Assembly (NCBI RefSeq): GCF_001613505.1
Contig: NZ_BDCM01000007.1
Coordinates: 310,001-374,000 of the forward strand
Direction: 5' to 3'
Length of the DNA stretch: 64,000 nt
DNA from: Nocardia mikamii NBRC 108933
GTDB taxonomy: Bacteria; Actinomycetota; Actinomycetes; Mycobacteriales; Mycobacteriaceae
Shown here: positions 25,574 to 36,597 of the stretch, one piece after another
Layout: each line of letters begins with the position of its first letter
Position numbering within the stretch: position 1 is the first letter of the stretch
Program-made: the position numbers and the translations under genes
The notes under the pieces: model-generated
Databases searched by the model: none
What the model was told of the DNA's origin: nothing
The model's input: the letters and a program-made list of their open reading frames with translations, nothing else

Positions 25574-27676
25574 TTACTCGCCGGTCGCCTTGGCGATGAT
25601 CTCCTTCGCCACGTTGGCCGGAACCTCCGCGTACGAATCGAACACCATGGAGTAGTTCGCCCGGCCCTGGGTCTTCGACCGCAGGTCACCGATGTAACCG
25701 AACATCTCCGAGAGCGGAACCAGCGCCTTGACGACACGGGCACCACTGCGTTCCTCCATGGCCTGGATCTGGCCACGGCGGGAGTTCAGGTCGCCGATCA
25801 CATCGCCCATGTAGTCCTCGGGCGTGATGACCTCGACAGCCATGAGCGGCTCGAGGATCACCGGACCGGCCTTACGGGCCGCTTCCTTCAGCGCCATCGA
25901 ACCCGCGATCTTGAACGCCATTTCCGAGGAGTCGACCTCGTGGTAGGCGCCGTCGAGCAGGGTGGCCTTCAGGTTGACCAGCGGGTAACCGGCGAGGACA
26001 CCGTACTGCATGGAGTCCTGGATGCCGGCGTCCACCGACGGGATGTACTCGCGCGGAACGCGGCCACCGGTGACCTTGTTCTCGAACTCGTAGGTCGCGC
26101 CGTCCTCGCCCGTGAAGGGCTCCAGGCCGATGATGACGCGGGCGAACTGGCCCGAACCACCGGTCTGCTTCTTGTGCGTGTACTCGAGCTTCTCGACCGG
26201 CTTGGTGATCGTCTCGCGGTACGCGACCTGCGGCTTACCGACGTTCGCCTCGACCTTGAACTCGCGCTTCATCCGGTCGACCAGGATGTCGAGGTGCAGC
26301 TCGCCCATACCGCCGATGACGGTCTGGCCGGTTTCGGCATCCAGCTTGACGGAGAAGGTCGGGTCCTCTTCGGCCAGCTTCTGGATCGCGGTACCCAGCT
26401 TCTCCTGGTCGGACTTGGTCTTGGGCTCGATCGAGACCTCGATGACCGGGTCCGGGAAGGTCATGGACTCCAGCACGATCTGGTTCTGCGGATCGCACAG
26501 GGTGTCACCCGTGGTGGTGTCCTTCAGGCCGATGACCGCGTAGATGTGGCCGGCCGACGCCGAGGGAACCGGGTTCTCCTTGTTGGAGTGCATCTGGAAC
26601 AGCTTGCCCAGCCGCTCCTTCTTGCTCTTGGTCGAGTTGATGACCTGAGCGCCGGAGTCGACCTTGCCCGAGTACACGCGGACGTAGGTCAGCTTGCCGA
26701 AGAACGGGTGCACGGCGATCTTGAACGCCAGCGCGGCGAAGGGCTCGTCGGCACTCGGCTTACGAGTGATGACCTCGTCTTCCTTGCCGGGGACGTGGCC
26801 TTCCACGTTCTCGACGTCCAGCGGCGAGGGCAGGTAGTCCACGACGGCGTCGAGCATGGGCTGCACGCCCTTGTTCTTGAACGCCGAACCACACAGCACC
26901 GGGTACAGCTCCGAGGCGACGGTCAGCTTCCGGATGGCGCCCTTGATCTCGTCGATCGAGAGCTCCTCGCCACCGAAGAACTTCTCCAGCAGCGCCTCGT
27001 CCGACTCGGCGACGGTCTCGAGCAGCTCCTGGCGGTACTGCTCGGCCTTCTCCTTCAGGTCGGCCGGAATCTCGGTGACCTCGTACTTCTCACCGAGCTT
27101 GGTCTCGCCGGTCCACACCTTGGCGTTCATCTCGACCAGGTCGACGATGCCCTCGAAGGTGTCCTCCGCGCCGATCGGCAGCTGGATGACCAGCGGCTTC
27201 GCACCGAGACGGTCCTTGATGGTCTGGACGGTGAAGTAGAAGTCGGCGCCCAGCTTGTCCATCTTGTTGACGAAGCAGATACGCGGCACGTCGTACTTGT
27301 CGGCCTGACGCCACACCTGCTCGGACTGCGGCTCGACGCCCTCTTTACCGTCGAACACCGCGACGGCGCCGTCGAGCACACGCAGCGAACGCTCCACCTC
27401 GACGGTGAAGTCGACGTGGCCGGGGGTGTCGATGATGTTGATCTGGTTCTGGTTCCAGAAACACGTCACCGCCGCCGAGGTGATGGTGATGCCGCGTTCC
27501 TGCTCCTGCTCCATCCAGTCGGTGGTCGACGCACCGTCGTGGGTCTCACCGATCTTGTAGTTCACACCGGTGTAGAACAGGATTCGTTCGGTTGTGGTCG
27601 TCTTGCCGGCATCGATGTGGGCCATGATGCCGATGTTGCGGACCTTGTTGAGGTCGGTGAGCACGTCCTGTGCCAC
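25574..27676 (-). CDS. fusA: Elongation factor G
   Basis: EF-G is the GTPase that moves tRNA and mRNA through the ribosome and helps recycle ribosomes. The 700-residue protein has P-loop [15 protein letters not shown] (about 18-32), [16 protein letters not shown], and domain IV with [20 protein letters not shown] and [12 protein letters not shown]. Length and domain order are normal. It lies between rpsG and tuf in the str operon. The 207-bp gap to rpsG holds a long inverted repeat. Confidence 0.99.
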   Translation of the reverse strand: MAQDVLTDLNKVRNIGIMAHIDAGKTTTTERILFYTGVNYKIGETHDGASTTDWMEQEQERGITITSAAVTCFWNQNQINIIDTPGHVDFTVEVERSLRVLDGAVAVFDGKEGVEPQSEQVWRQADKYDVPRICFVNKMDKLGADFYFTVQTIKDRLGAKPLVIQLPIGAEDTFEGIVDLVEMNAKVWTGETKLGEKYEVTEIPADLKEKAEQYRQELLETVAESDEALLEKFFGGEELSIDEIKGAIRKLTVASELYPVLCGSAFKNKGVQPMLDAVVDYLPSPLDVENVEGHVPGKEDEVITRKPSADEPFAALAFKIAVHPFFGKLTYVRVYSGKVDSGAQVINSTKSKKERLGKLFQMHSNKENPVPSASAGHIYAVIGLKDTTTGDTLCDPQNQIVLESMTFPDPVIEVSIEPKTKSDQEKLGTAIQKLAEEDPTFSVKLDAETGQTVIGGMGELHLDILVDRMKREFKVEANVGKPQVAYRETITKPVEKLEYTHKKQTGGSGQFARVIIGLEPFTGEDGATYEFENKVTGGRVPREYIPSVDAGIQDSMQYGVLAGYPLVNLKATLLDGAYHEVDSSEMAFKIAGSMALKEAARKAGPVILEPLMAVEVITPEDYMGDVIGDLNSRRGQIQAMEERSGARVVKALVPLSEMFGYIGDLRSKTQGRANYSMVFDSYAEVPANVAKEIIAKATGE

Positions 27677-27783
27677 GGAAATCTTCCCCGCTCTGCTCTG
27701 TTAGCGATCAGCTAGTTGGGATTTTCGGGAACGGCCCGGGCGGTTCCGCTGCGATGCGGGCCCCTGGCCATCACTATGTCAAC

Positions 27784-27833
27784 GTCGGGTGCGGCTGATA
27801 AGTGCCCTGCTGAGAGCACGTGCCGCACCCGAC
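27784..27833. promoter_or_regulatory. Long hairpin between rpsG and fusA
   Basis: Two perfect 12-nt arms (GTCGGGTGCGGC and GCCGCACCCGAC) are separated by 26 nt that can form a short inner GTGC/GCAC pair. There is no T-run on either strand. In the rpsG-fusA spacer it could act as a partial terminator, an mRNA-processing or stability element, or a target for feedback control by ribosomal protein. The role is inferred. Confidence 0.6.
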
Positions 27834-27883
27834 TGTGACTCGCCTCCCGGCGCCGTTCCTTCACCGGCGGACCGGGTGACCAA

Positions 27884-28354
27884 TCACCAGCGGTAGTGCG
27901 CGAACGCCCGGTTGGACTCGGCCATCTTGTGGGTGTCCTCGCGACGCTTCACCGAAGCGCCCAGACCGTTGCTCGCATCCAGCAGCTCGTTGGCCAGACG
28001 CTCGATCATGGTCTTCTCACGACGCGCGCGCGAGTAGTTGACCAGCCAGCGCAGCGCCAGGGTGTTGGCGCGACCCGGACGAACCTCGACCGGAACCTGG
28101 TAGGTGGCGCCACCGACACGACGCGGCTTCACCTCGAGGGCGGGCTTCACGTTGTCGAGCGCACGCTTGAGGGTCACGACCGGATCGGTGCCGGTCTTCT
28201 CGCGCGCCTGCTCGAGGGCACCGTAGACGATGCGCTCGGCGGTCGACTTCTTGCCGTCCAGCAGGATCTTGTTGACCAGCTGAGTGACCAGCGGCGATCC
28301 GTAGACCGGATCGTTGATCAGCGGACGCTTGGGTGCGGGGCCCTTGCGTGGCAT
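27884..28354 (-). CDS. rpsG: 30S ribosomal protein S7
   Basis: S7 nucleates assembly of the 30S head and contacts the E-site tRNA. The 156-residue protein shows the family landmarks [11 protein letters not shown] at the start, [39 protein letters not shown] and the C-terminal FAHYRW. The ATG follows the rpsL stop codon by one base (TGATATG), so translation is coupled. In many bacteria S7 is the feedback repressor of this operon. Confidence 0.99.
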   Translation of the reverse strand: MPRKGPAPKRPLINDPVYGSPLVTQLVNKILLDGKKSTAERIVYGALEQAREKTGTDPVVTLKRALDNVKPALEVKPRRVGGATYQVPVEVRPGRANTLALRWLVNYSRARREKTMIERLANELLDASNGLGASVKRREDTHKMAESNRAFAHYRW

Positions 28355-28355
28355 A

Positions 28356-28730
28356 TCAGCTCTTCTCCTTCTTGGCGCCGTAGCGGCTGCGGGCCTGCTT
28401 GCGGTTCTTCACACCCTGGGTGTCGAGCGAGCCGCGGATGATCTTGTAGCGCACACCGGGGAGGTCCTTCACACGACCACCGCGAACGAGCACCATCGAG
28501 TGCTCCTGCAGGTTGTGACCCTCGCCCGGGATGTAAGCCGTGACCTCGACCGCGCTGGTCAGGCGAACACGCGCGACCTTACGCAGCGCGGAGTTCGGCT
28601 TCTTCGGGGTCGTGGTGTACACGCGGGTGCACACGCCACGACGCTGCGGGCTCCCCTTCAGGGCCGCAGTCTTGGTCTTGGCGACCTTGTCGCGACGACC
28701 CTTGCGGACCAGCTGGTTGATGGTTGGCAT
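28356..28730 (-). CDS. rpsL: 30S ribosomal protein S12
   Basis: S12 shapes the decoding centre and is the classic streptomycin-resistance target. The 124-residue protein has [21 protein letters not shown] and [10 protein letters not shown]; the lysines that mutate in streptomycin resistance (in KPNSALRK and RVKDLPG) are the sensitive, wild-type residues. It is the first gene of the str operon, with a ribosome site GGAAAG upstream of the ATG. Confidence 0.99.
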   Translation of the reverse strand: MPTINQLVRKGRRDKVAKTKTAALKGSPQRRGVCTRVYTTTPKKPNSALRKVARVRLTSAVEVTAYIPGEGHNLQEHSMVLVRGGRVKDLPGVRYKIIRGSLDTQGVKNRKQARSRYGAKKEKS

Positions 28731-29117
28731 ATACCGGCTTTCCTTATTCAGTAACCAGGTGTCTGGAACTCTTCGATGTCTGTTTGTCGGCGGCGCTGCC
28801 CCGATTCCCCGGAGTTCACGCCGCCGTCATAGAGCTGTCACCACTTGCCCGGATCGCGTTTCCACGCGCCCCGAGGTCGGGCGTGTCGCGCGCAGTACAT
28901 GCCTACTTTTCCGGGCACGCTGAAACGGTCGGCCGCTCTCGCTGGCTTACGTTCTACGCACAAACCTGCCCGCACGCTTCCGGGCACAGCGATCCACGAT
29001 ACCCGTCGGCGCGGCGAGGGGCAAAAGTGGGGTCCGCAGGCCCCGGCCCACCACCGACTATGCGATTTCACTATCTCTCGAGGTCCGCCGACCGGCGCAT
29101 CCGGGGTGGCGCTCGCC
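28731..29117. other. Upstream region of the str operon
   Basis: This 387-bp gap lies between rpsL and the DUF3558 gene, both minus-strand. It should contain the str operon promoter and a long leader. I could not choose a single -35/-10 pair with confidence. No RNA gene or strong inverted repeat was found, and overlapping short frames show no supporting ribosome site. Confidence 0.5.
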
Positions 29118-29690
29118 TCAGCGCGCCAGATTCAGGGTCAACTCGGCCAGCTTCTTCGCCCCCGCACACGGATCCGGATGACCGCCCGGCCGGTAGTTCA
29201 CCCACCAGCCGATGATCCCGGTGTCCGCGGCCGGCGCCATCACGCCGCACGAATCCGGATCGCCCGGCCGCTGGACCTGCAGCGAGCGCCGGCCCTGCAC
29301 GTTCACATCCGTGGTGGTGTAGCCGAGCCGATCGTTGTTGGCCTTCTCGTTCGGCAGCGAACCCATCTCGTACCAGTTCAGCGTGGCCATACCGTCGCCG
29401 CCGGGCGTACCCGACAGATCCCACATGCACACCGCGCCGTTGAACGAACCCTGCGCGTCCTGAGCGCCGGTCGACTTGGCGATGTCGTCCTGCTTGACGA
29501 CCTCGCATTCGCGCAGCAACTTGTCGAAGTTCATGTTGACCCCGCCGCCGCTACCCGCCGGCAACGCGGTCCCGGAAACGGTGCGGCCGCAGCCGCCGAC
29601 CGTCACCCCCACCGCGAGGGCGAGGACCGCGATCCCGCCCGCCCGCGCGCCGCGCCGGACGCGGCCCCGATCACGCATGCCGTTGCTCAT
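29118..29690 (-). CDS. DUF3558 lipoprotein (second of a tandem pair)
   Basis: This is an exported lipoprotein of about 190 residues. After a basic N-terminus a hydrophobic stretch (AGGIAVLALAVGVTVGG) leads to a lipobox cysteine (VGGC). The mature part has four spaced cysteines (ECEV, AVCMWDL, DSCGV, DPCAGA) and ends in KKLAELTLNLAR, matching the DUF3558 family of mycobacteria and nocardiae, whose function is not settled. The ATG at 29690 is chosen because it gives a standard signal peptide and has a GAGGAC site. It begins 11 bp after a paralogue and is co-transcribed with it. Confidence 0.88.
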   Translation of the reverse strand: MSNGMRDRGRVRRGARAGGIAVLALAVGVTVGGCGRTVSGTALPAGSGGGVNMNFDKLLRECEVVKQDDIAKSTGAQDAQGSFNGAVCMWDLSGTPGGDGMATLNWYEMGSLPNEKANNDRLGYTTTDVNVQGRRSLQVQRPGDPDSCGVMAPAADTGIIGWWVNYRPGGHPDPCAGAKKLAELTLNLAR

Positions 29691-29701
29691 TTCAGCCGTC
29701 C

Positions 29702-30229
29702 TCACTTCAGACGCTGCACGGTCAGTTCGGCCAATTTGCGGTTCTTGTCGCACGGCGTCGCCGACACCTGCCCGAACGCGCCTGGCGCGGTGGACCATTC
29801 GAAGAAGTCGTCGTCCAACTGGACCGCCAGGTCACAGATTCCGTAAGTAGGGTCCACAGCCTGGAAGCCCTTCTTCCCCCCGACATCGATCGTTTCCGGG
29901 TTGCGCCCCTGCGCCGTCACCCACGCCCGCTCCCGTTCGATGGGACTGCCGCGGTACGACGCGAAAGTCACCGACGGCCCCCCGATTCCGCCGGCCTGCC
30001 AATTGCAGCCGACCGAGTTTTTGAACACCTGCGAGATCTGACCGAGCCCACCCAGATTCCGGACCTCGTCATCGGTGACATGTCCGCACTCCCCTGCGAA
30101 CGGACCCAGCGCCGCCACCTTCGCGGGCGGGCGGGCCACAGGCACATCGTCATCGGACTTGTCGCTCGAACACGCCGACAGCGCCAGCATCAAGGCCATC
30201 GCAGCAAGGAGGGCCGAGCAGATCCGCAT
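29702..30229 (-). CDS. DUF3558 lipoprotein (first of a tandem pair)
   Basis: This is a 175-residue lipoprotein with a short signal peptide and lipobox LSAC (Cys20), an acidic linker, and a DUF3558 domain with paired cysteines (GECGH, VGCNW, GICDL, TPCDKN) and the end KLAELTVQRLK. It resembles the following gene in cysteine pattern and C-terminus, so the pair arose by duplication. The two form a tight operon on the outer face of the membrane. Function is unknown. Confidence 0.88.
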   Translation of the reverse strand: MRICSALLAAMALMLALSACSSDKSDDDVPVARPPAKVAALGPFAGECGHVTDDEVRNLGGLGQISQVFKNSVGCNWQAGGIGGPSVTFASYRGSPIERERAWVTAQGRNPETIDVGGKKGFQAVDPTYGICDLAVQLDDDFFEWSTAPGAFGQVSATPCDKNRKLAELTVQRLK

Positions 30230-30402
30230 GCCAGTGACTCTACCGATCGGGCGATGATCCCACAGAGGTCGTCACCACGCCGCGCGGCATCGACCGGCCC
30301 TTTACATCGCGTTCCCGGCCGCTGTACTATCGCCCCGTCAATCGGGGGAGATCGCGATTTCGTTCGCACAGACAGTGTCCCATTCGGGACTTGGGGGAAA
30401 TC

Positions 30403-30633
30403 ATGAACAAATTACTTTCGTCGATAGCTACTGCGACAATCGTTTTCGGAGTCCTTCTCACCTCCACCGGAACAGCTTCCGCGATAGGCACCATCGTGGC
30501 CACTTTCGACAGATGGGATCAATGCGTGGCATACGGGCGGTCGTATTACAACCGCCCGGGGGACCCGAACGACCACTTCACGTGTGTGCCCTTGACCGAC
30601 GGTCGAACCGGACTGAGCCCGACAAACCCCTGA
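30403..30633 (+). CDS. Small secreted protein with two cysteines
   Basis: This 76-residue protein has a clear signal peptide (MNKLLSSIATATIVFGVLLT) and a likely cleavage after TASA at residue 27. The mature part of about 49 residues is aromatic-rich (YGRSYYN) with Cys41 and Cys61 placed for one disulfide. Similar small secreted proteins occur in many copies in nocardiae, without known function. The ATG at 30403 has GGGGGA upstream. Codon use is less GC-biased than in neighbours, which could mean recent arrival or weak selection. Confidence 0.75.
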   Translation: MNKLLSSIATATIVFGVLLTSTGTASAIGTIVATFDRWDQCVAYGRSYYNRPGDPNDHFTCVPLTDGRTGLSPTNP

Positions 30634-30786
30634 TCACAGGGCTGTAGCGCCCTTTCGGGGCACCTTGGACAGCGAACGACAGGAGCGGTTCGAGATCGAC
30701 GCCGAACCGAACTGCCATGATCTCCCTGAACGCTCGGAGACTCCCCGCGCCTGTTGTTCCGTCTTGAACCCGGAAATGGGTTCGCT

Positions 30787-31476
30787 CTACTCGACGGTCG
30801 GGTCGGCCAGGCCGTGGCGGTAGCCGTAGCGGACGGCGTCGGCGCGGTTGCGGGCGCCGATCTTGGCGAAGGCGTTGTTGATGTGGGTCTTCACCGTCGC
30901 CGGCGAGACGAATAGGTGGGCGGCTATCTCGGCGTTGCTCAGTCCGCGCGTGATCAGCGCGACAACCTCCGCCTCCCGGGCGGTGAGGCCGTCAGGATTC
31001 GGCGTAGCGACGGCGGACACCCCCTCGGAACGAGGAGATTCGCCGATCAGTGCGTCCACCAGCCGCTGGGACACCGTGGCGTCGAAGGTGGACTGCCCGG
31101 CCGCCGCGGCGCGGAGCGCGGCGACGATCTCCACTCGGCCGGCGTCCTTGGTGAGGTAGCCGCGCGCGCCCGCTCGCAACGCGCTCACGATCGAGGTGTC
31201 GTCGGCGTAGGTGGTCAGCACCAGCACCGCGGTCCCGGGATGATCGGCCGCGATCCGGCGGGTCGCCTCGACGCCGTCCAGGACGGGCATCCGCAGATCC
31301 ATCAGCACCACGTCCGGATCTGTCTCCGCCACCGCCCGCAGTGCCTGTTCCCCGTCCGCCGCGGCGCCGACCACGCTCACCTCGTCGACCAGTCCCAGCA
31401 GTGCGACCAGACCCTCACGCATCACCTGCTGGTCGTCGACCACCAGCACCCGCAGCGGTTCCCGGCGCTCACTCAA
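30787..31476 (-). CDS. NarL/LuxR-type response regulator
   Basis: This 229-residue two-component regulator has an N-terminal receiver domain (VLVVDDQQVMREGL, phosphorylation Asp in VLMDLRMPVLDG, switch Thr and Lys in LTTYADD and YLTKDA). The C-terminal LuxR helix-turn-helix is LTAREAEVVALITRGLSNAEIA with TVKTHINNAFAKIGARNR. Its start overlaps the end of the histidine kinase gene by 8 bp, so the pair is translationally coupled. The controlled genes are not shown by sequence; the divergent membrane protein gene is a candidate. Confidence 0.93.
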   Translation of the reverse strand: MSERREPLRVLVVDDQQVMREGLVALLGLVDEVSVVGAAADGEQALRAVAETDPDVVLMDLRMPVLDGVEATRRIAADHPGTAVLVLTTYADDTSIVSALRAGARGYLTKDAGRVEIVAALRAAAAGQSTFDATVSQRLVDALIGESPRSEGVSAVATPNPDGLTAREAEVVALITRGLSNAEIAAHLFVSPATVKTHINNAFAKIGARNRADAVRYGYRHGLADPTVE

Positions 31477-32629
31477 TCGGAACCTCCGCCGTCACAACCC
31501 ATTCGCCGTCGGCCACACCGGACGACAGTGTGCCCCCGGCCAATGCGATCCGCTCACGCATCCCGGTCAGACCGTACCCGCCGGGCAGCGGATCGCGAGT
31601 CCGCTTTTCCGCGACCGTGTTTCGCACCGACAGTCGCACGTCGGCGGCCGTGAAGACGAGCGCGACGCGCACCGGCCGTCCCGGCGCGTGCTTGGCGGCG
31701 TTCGTCAGCGCCTCGCGCAGAGTGCGCACCAGCGAGACCGCGGCCCCCGATTCCACCGGCCGGGCGGGACCGTCGCAGCGCAACTCCACCGTCATCCGGT
31801 GATCGCGGCGATAGCTCTCGACCAGTTCACGCACGGCTTCGGGCAGCGGCGGCACGTCGCCGCGCAGCGCGGCCACCGCACCGCGCGCCTCGATCAACCC
31901 GTCGCGGGCCAGCCGGTGCGAGCGCCGCACATGCGCCAACGCGCCCGGTATATCGCCTCTTTCGTCGAGCAGCAGTTCCGCGACCTCCAACTGCATACTC
32001 AGCGCACCGAGCGAATGCGCCAGGACGTCGTGCAACTCCCGCGCGATCCGCGCGCGTTCGTCGAGGGCGGCCGCCCGGGCGTGTTCGTCCTGCGCGCGCC
32101 GGGTCTGCTCGAGCAGCAGCTGGGTCTGGCGGACGCGCAGTCGATGCAGACGCCGATACAACCCGAGCAGCAGCAGAATGACGAGCACGCCGACATAGGT
32201 GAGCGTATCGCCGATGTCCTTCCCGGCCACCGCGCAACCGGCGATCAGGACCGCGACCTCGGCGGCGAACCCCAGCAGGATCATTCGCGTGCCGGACCGG
32301 AACTGCTGGGCGAGCACACTGGCGGCCGCGCACAGCATGATGAACGCGGAGATGTCCGGGGCCGGTCCGACGACCGCGGCGCTCAGCAGCGCGCACCAGG
32401 TCAACGCCGGCGTGGCCACCCGCGGATACCGGGATTCGACCACCGCGAACACGAGCCACCCGGCATAGGCGGCCACCAGCACCGCCCACACCCACCCCGG
32501 CACCGGATCGCCGTGGTCGAACACCAGATTGGCCGCCAGCAACGTCGCGCCGATGACACGCATCAGCGGGCTGGCGTCGGGATCGTTGCCGACCAGCCTT
32601 CGCCCGAACTCCCGCAACCCCTCTCGCAT
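31469..32629 (-). CDS. Sensor histidine kinase (NarL partner, HisKA_3 type)
   Basis: This kinase of about 386 residues has four to six membrane helices in its N-terminal half (for example VWAVLVAAYAGWLVFAVV and LTYVGVLVILLLLGLY). A coiled segment follows, then the dimerisation/phosphoacceptor helix with the HisKA_3 motif ERARIARELHDVLAHSLG, and a short HATPase domain (EALTNAAKHAPG, GYGLTGMRERI). The membrane part has no large outer loop, suggesting it senses membrane state or small hydrophobic compounds. The ATG at 32629 follows a clear AGGAGGG site; longer frames upstream are not used. Confidence 0.92.
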   Translation of the reverse strand: MREGLREFGRRLVGNDPDASPLMRVIGATLLAANLVFDHGDPVPGWVWAVLVAAYAGWLVFAVVESRYPRVATPALTWCALLSAAVVGPAPDISAFIMLCAAASVLAQQFRSGTRMILLGFAAEVAVLIAGCAVAGKDIGDTLTYVGVLVILLLLGLYRRLHRLRVRQTQLLLEQTRRAQDEHARAAALDERARIARELHDVLAHSLGALSMQLEVAELLLDERGDIPGALAHVRRSHRLARDGLIEARGAVAALRGDVPPLPEAVRELVESYRRDHRMTVELRCDGPARPVESGAAVSLVRTLREALTNAAKHAPGRPVRVALVFTAADVRLSVRNTVAEKRTRDPLPGGYGLTGMRERIALAGGTLSSGVADGEWVVTAEVPIE

Positions 32630-32834
32630 GACCCTCCTGGTGACATTCCGCGCCGGTACCCCGACGGTAGGCGCGGCCGGATCGTCGCCGGAAGGACCGC
32701 CGGGCCGAGATGGGCCGCGGCCGCTCCACCCGCGGGTGGAGATCCCACGATCCATCTCCCGGCCGAGGCGCGCGCAGGCCCGAAATCCCTAGCGTTGCAA
32801 CGACATAACGCCCAGTACTCGCAGGGAGATTCCG

Positions 32835-33512
32835 ATGACCGACACCGCCACACGCACTCTCGACAACACGGGCAGCCGCCTCCGCAGCACGCGGCGGATG
32901 CTGGGACTCGCAGCCGATATCGGATTGTCGCCCGCGACCTACTATCTGCTGATCGCGGCCGGGTGCACCAGCTATCGCGCGCTGGTCTGTTCGACGGTCG
33001 TCGCGGGCATGTGGGCGCTCGGGGTCGCCGCGGCGCGCCGCAAGGCCGACGGCGTCGCCGTATTCGTTTTTTTGCTCAACGTGCTGGGTCTCGTGCTGGC
33101 CGTACTGGGCGGCGACGAGCGAATGATGCTGGCGAAGGATCCGATCACCTCCGCGGTGATCAGCGCGCTGCTGGCGGGCAGTTGCCTGCTGGGCCGGCCG
33201 GCGATGTTCGCGGTCTCGCGGCGCATGCACGCACTCGGACCGGATTCCGCAGCACGCTGGGAAACATTGTGGCACAACGACTCCGATGTCCGCCGCGCGT
33301 TCACGGCCGCCACGGTGGTGTGGAGTGCCGGACTCGCGGTCGACGCGGTGGTGCGGCTCCTGCTGATCTACTCCCTGCCCATATCGGCATCCGTCGCGCT
33401 GATGAACCCGGTGCAATGGGCGATCATCGCCGCGCTGGCGGTCTACACGGTGCGCTCGCGACGGCGCCTCGATGTCAAGGCGCGGCTGCGCGCACTGCCC
33501 GGCGCCGAGTGA
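32835..33512 (+). CDS. VC0807-like integral membrane protein
   Basis: This 225-residue protein has about six hydrophobic helices, including DIGLSPATYYLLIAAG, ALVCSTVVAGMWALGVAAA and FVFLLNVLGLVLAVLGG, and the segment DPITSAVISALLAGSCLLG typical of the VC0807 family. The family has no settled function. It is transcribed away from the kinase/regulator pair with about 205 bp between, so it may be the pair's target. The ATG follows GCAGGGAG. Confidence 0.8.
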   Translation: MTDTATRTLDNTGSRLRSTRRMLGLAADIGLSPATYYLLIAAGCTSYRALVCSTVVAGMWALGVAAARRKADGVAVFVFLLNVLGLVLAVLGGDERMMLAKDPITSAVISALLAGSCLLGRPAMFAVSRRMHALGPDSAARWETLWHNDSDVRRAFTAATVVWSAGLAVDAVVRLLLIYSLPISASVALMNPVQWAIIAALAVYTVRSRRRLDVKARLRALPGAE

Positions 33513-33522
33513 CGGTGCCCGG

Positions 33523-35401
<1,879 letters not shown>

Positions 35402-35422
35402 GCGCGCACCGGCGGCGCGTGG

Positions 35423-36541
35423 CTACTTCCCGGTTCTGAGATTCGCTCCGGGCGCGAGAATGTCGACTTCCGGCCGCAGGCTCGGTTCCAGAAAATTCAG
35501 CAGGCTGCGGGCTTCCGCTTCCACCTCGGCCGCTTCCCGCGCCGACCATTCCCGGCTCGGGGCGATGCGCAACCGCGCCGCCGACTTGTCGGCGAAGATT
35601 TTGTAGATGCCGGCCAGAAACCCGTCGATGAGCACCGGGCACACCTGGGCGGCCATATGCTGCAGCGGCAGCGGGGCGTTCCCGGGAATGATCCGGCTGC
35701 GATCCCGATGCGACAGCAGGACGTTGTCATACCAGCCCAGCAGCCGGACAGGTGCGGGCAGATCGGGATCGGCGAGTTCGGCGTCGGCGGCGTCGTAGAG
35801 GACGCGGCCGCGCTCGTCGGTGTAGGTGCGCACCCGGTCGCCCAGTGCCGCCAGGATTTCCTTGATACCGAGCAGCCGCGACCAGGTCTGCACATCCATC
35901 GTGGTCGCGGGGCCGAAGGCGCGCAGATAGCGAACGACCAACTCCTGCACCGGATATGCCTCGTCCAGGGGCGCGTCCAGCCATGGTTCGATGCGCGACC
36001 ACACCGGCCGGCTGTTGTTCCGCCACAGCCCGCGCGGCGGGGTCTGCAACACCGGGAGCTGGTAGAGCCAGGTCTGTGTCACGGCAGTGGGCTCGCGGTC
36101 GGGATATTCCTCGACGGCGCGGGACCGCAGCTCTGCCGACGACATCGGCTGCGCCCCCAGCACCTTCTCGCCCCGGGCGCGGACCTCCTCGGGATCGAGC
36201 CCGACCATCGCACCGTAGAAGAAGCCCTTGCGGAACGGGATCTTCTCCAGTTCCGGCTGGATATGCGGCGCGATGCGCAGCGCATCCGCCGCCGTCACCA
36301 GGTGAATCGTGGCGCGCATCAACGTGATTCGCACCAGCGAACGATTCTCGAGGCCGGCCGAGACCATCGCCGGGTCGAAATCGCCGATCCGGCTCCACAA
36401 TCCGACGTACGGCGGCGTCACATCCTGGGCCTGCAGCCCGACCAGATGTTCACACAACTGCGGGACCGGCATCGACGACCGTCGCAGCAGGTGCTGCCGG
36501 GCCAGCAGGGTGCGATTCAGAATCCGATCGGACAGTTTCAT
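35423..36541 (-). CDS. AlkZ-like winged-helix DNA glycosylase family protein
   Basis: This 372-residue protein belongs to the HTH_42 (YcaQ/AlkZ) superfamily, whose members unhook DNA crosslinks and remove bulky lesions; some protect antibiotic producers from their own genotoxin. Three winged-helix modules make up the fold. The catalytic QxQ motif is visible as LVGLQAQD (Gln37 and Gln39), followed by PPYVGLWSRI and the LMRATIHLV block. It is a single gene convergent with the Lrp gene. Whether it is a housekeeping or a self-resistance enzyme cannot be told. Confidence 0.82.
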   Translation of the reverse strand: MKLSDRILNRTLLARQHLLRRSSMPVPQLCEHLVGLQAQDVTPPYVGLWSRIGDFDPAMVSAGLENRSLVRITLMRATIHLVTAADALRIAPHIQPELEKIPFRKGFFYGAMVGLDPEEVRARGEKVLGAQPMSSAELRSRAVEEYPDREPTAVTQTWLYQLPVLQTPPRGLWRNNSRPVWSRIEPWLDAPLDEAYPVQELVVRYLRAFGPATTMDVQTWSRLLGIKEILAALGDRVRTYTDERGRVLYDAADAELADPDLPAPVRLLGWYDNVLLSHRDRSRIIPGNAPLPLQHMAAQVCPVLIDGFLAGIYKIFADKSAARLRIAPSREWSAREAAEVEAEARSLLNFLEPSLRPEVDILAPGANLRTGK

Positions 36542-36597
36542 GATGCGCTCACCCTACGGCCCGGCACCGACATCGAACGCCTGCCGGACGGGGGCCG

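Noticed and set aside
25481..27715. A 744-residue plus-strand frame opposite fusA
   Set aside because: fusA on the minus strand is unmistakable. The Leu/Asp/Val/Arg-rich antisense frame reflects biased codon use.
28845..29846. A 333-residue plus-strand frame over the DUF3558 genes
   Set aside because: It lies opposite two lipoprotein genes with signal peptides and paired cysteines and has no ribosome site.
30634..30786. Possible remnant of a coding region between the small secreted protein and the response regulator
   Set aside because: A short minus-strand stretch translates without stops, but it has no start, no recognisable family and runs into antisense of a likely real gene.
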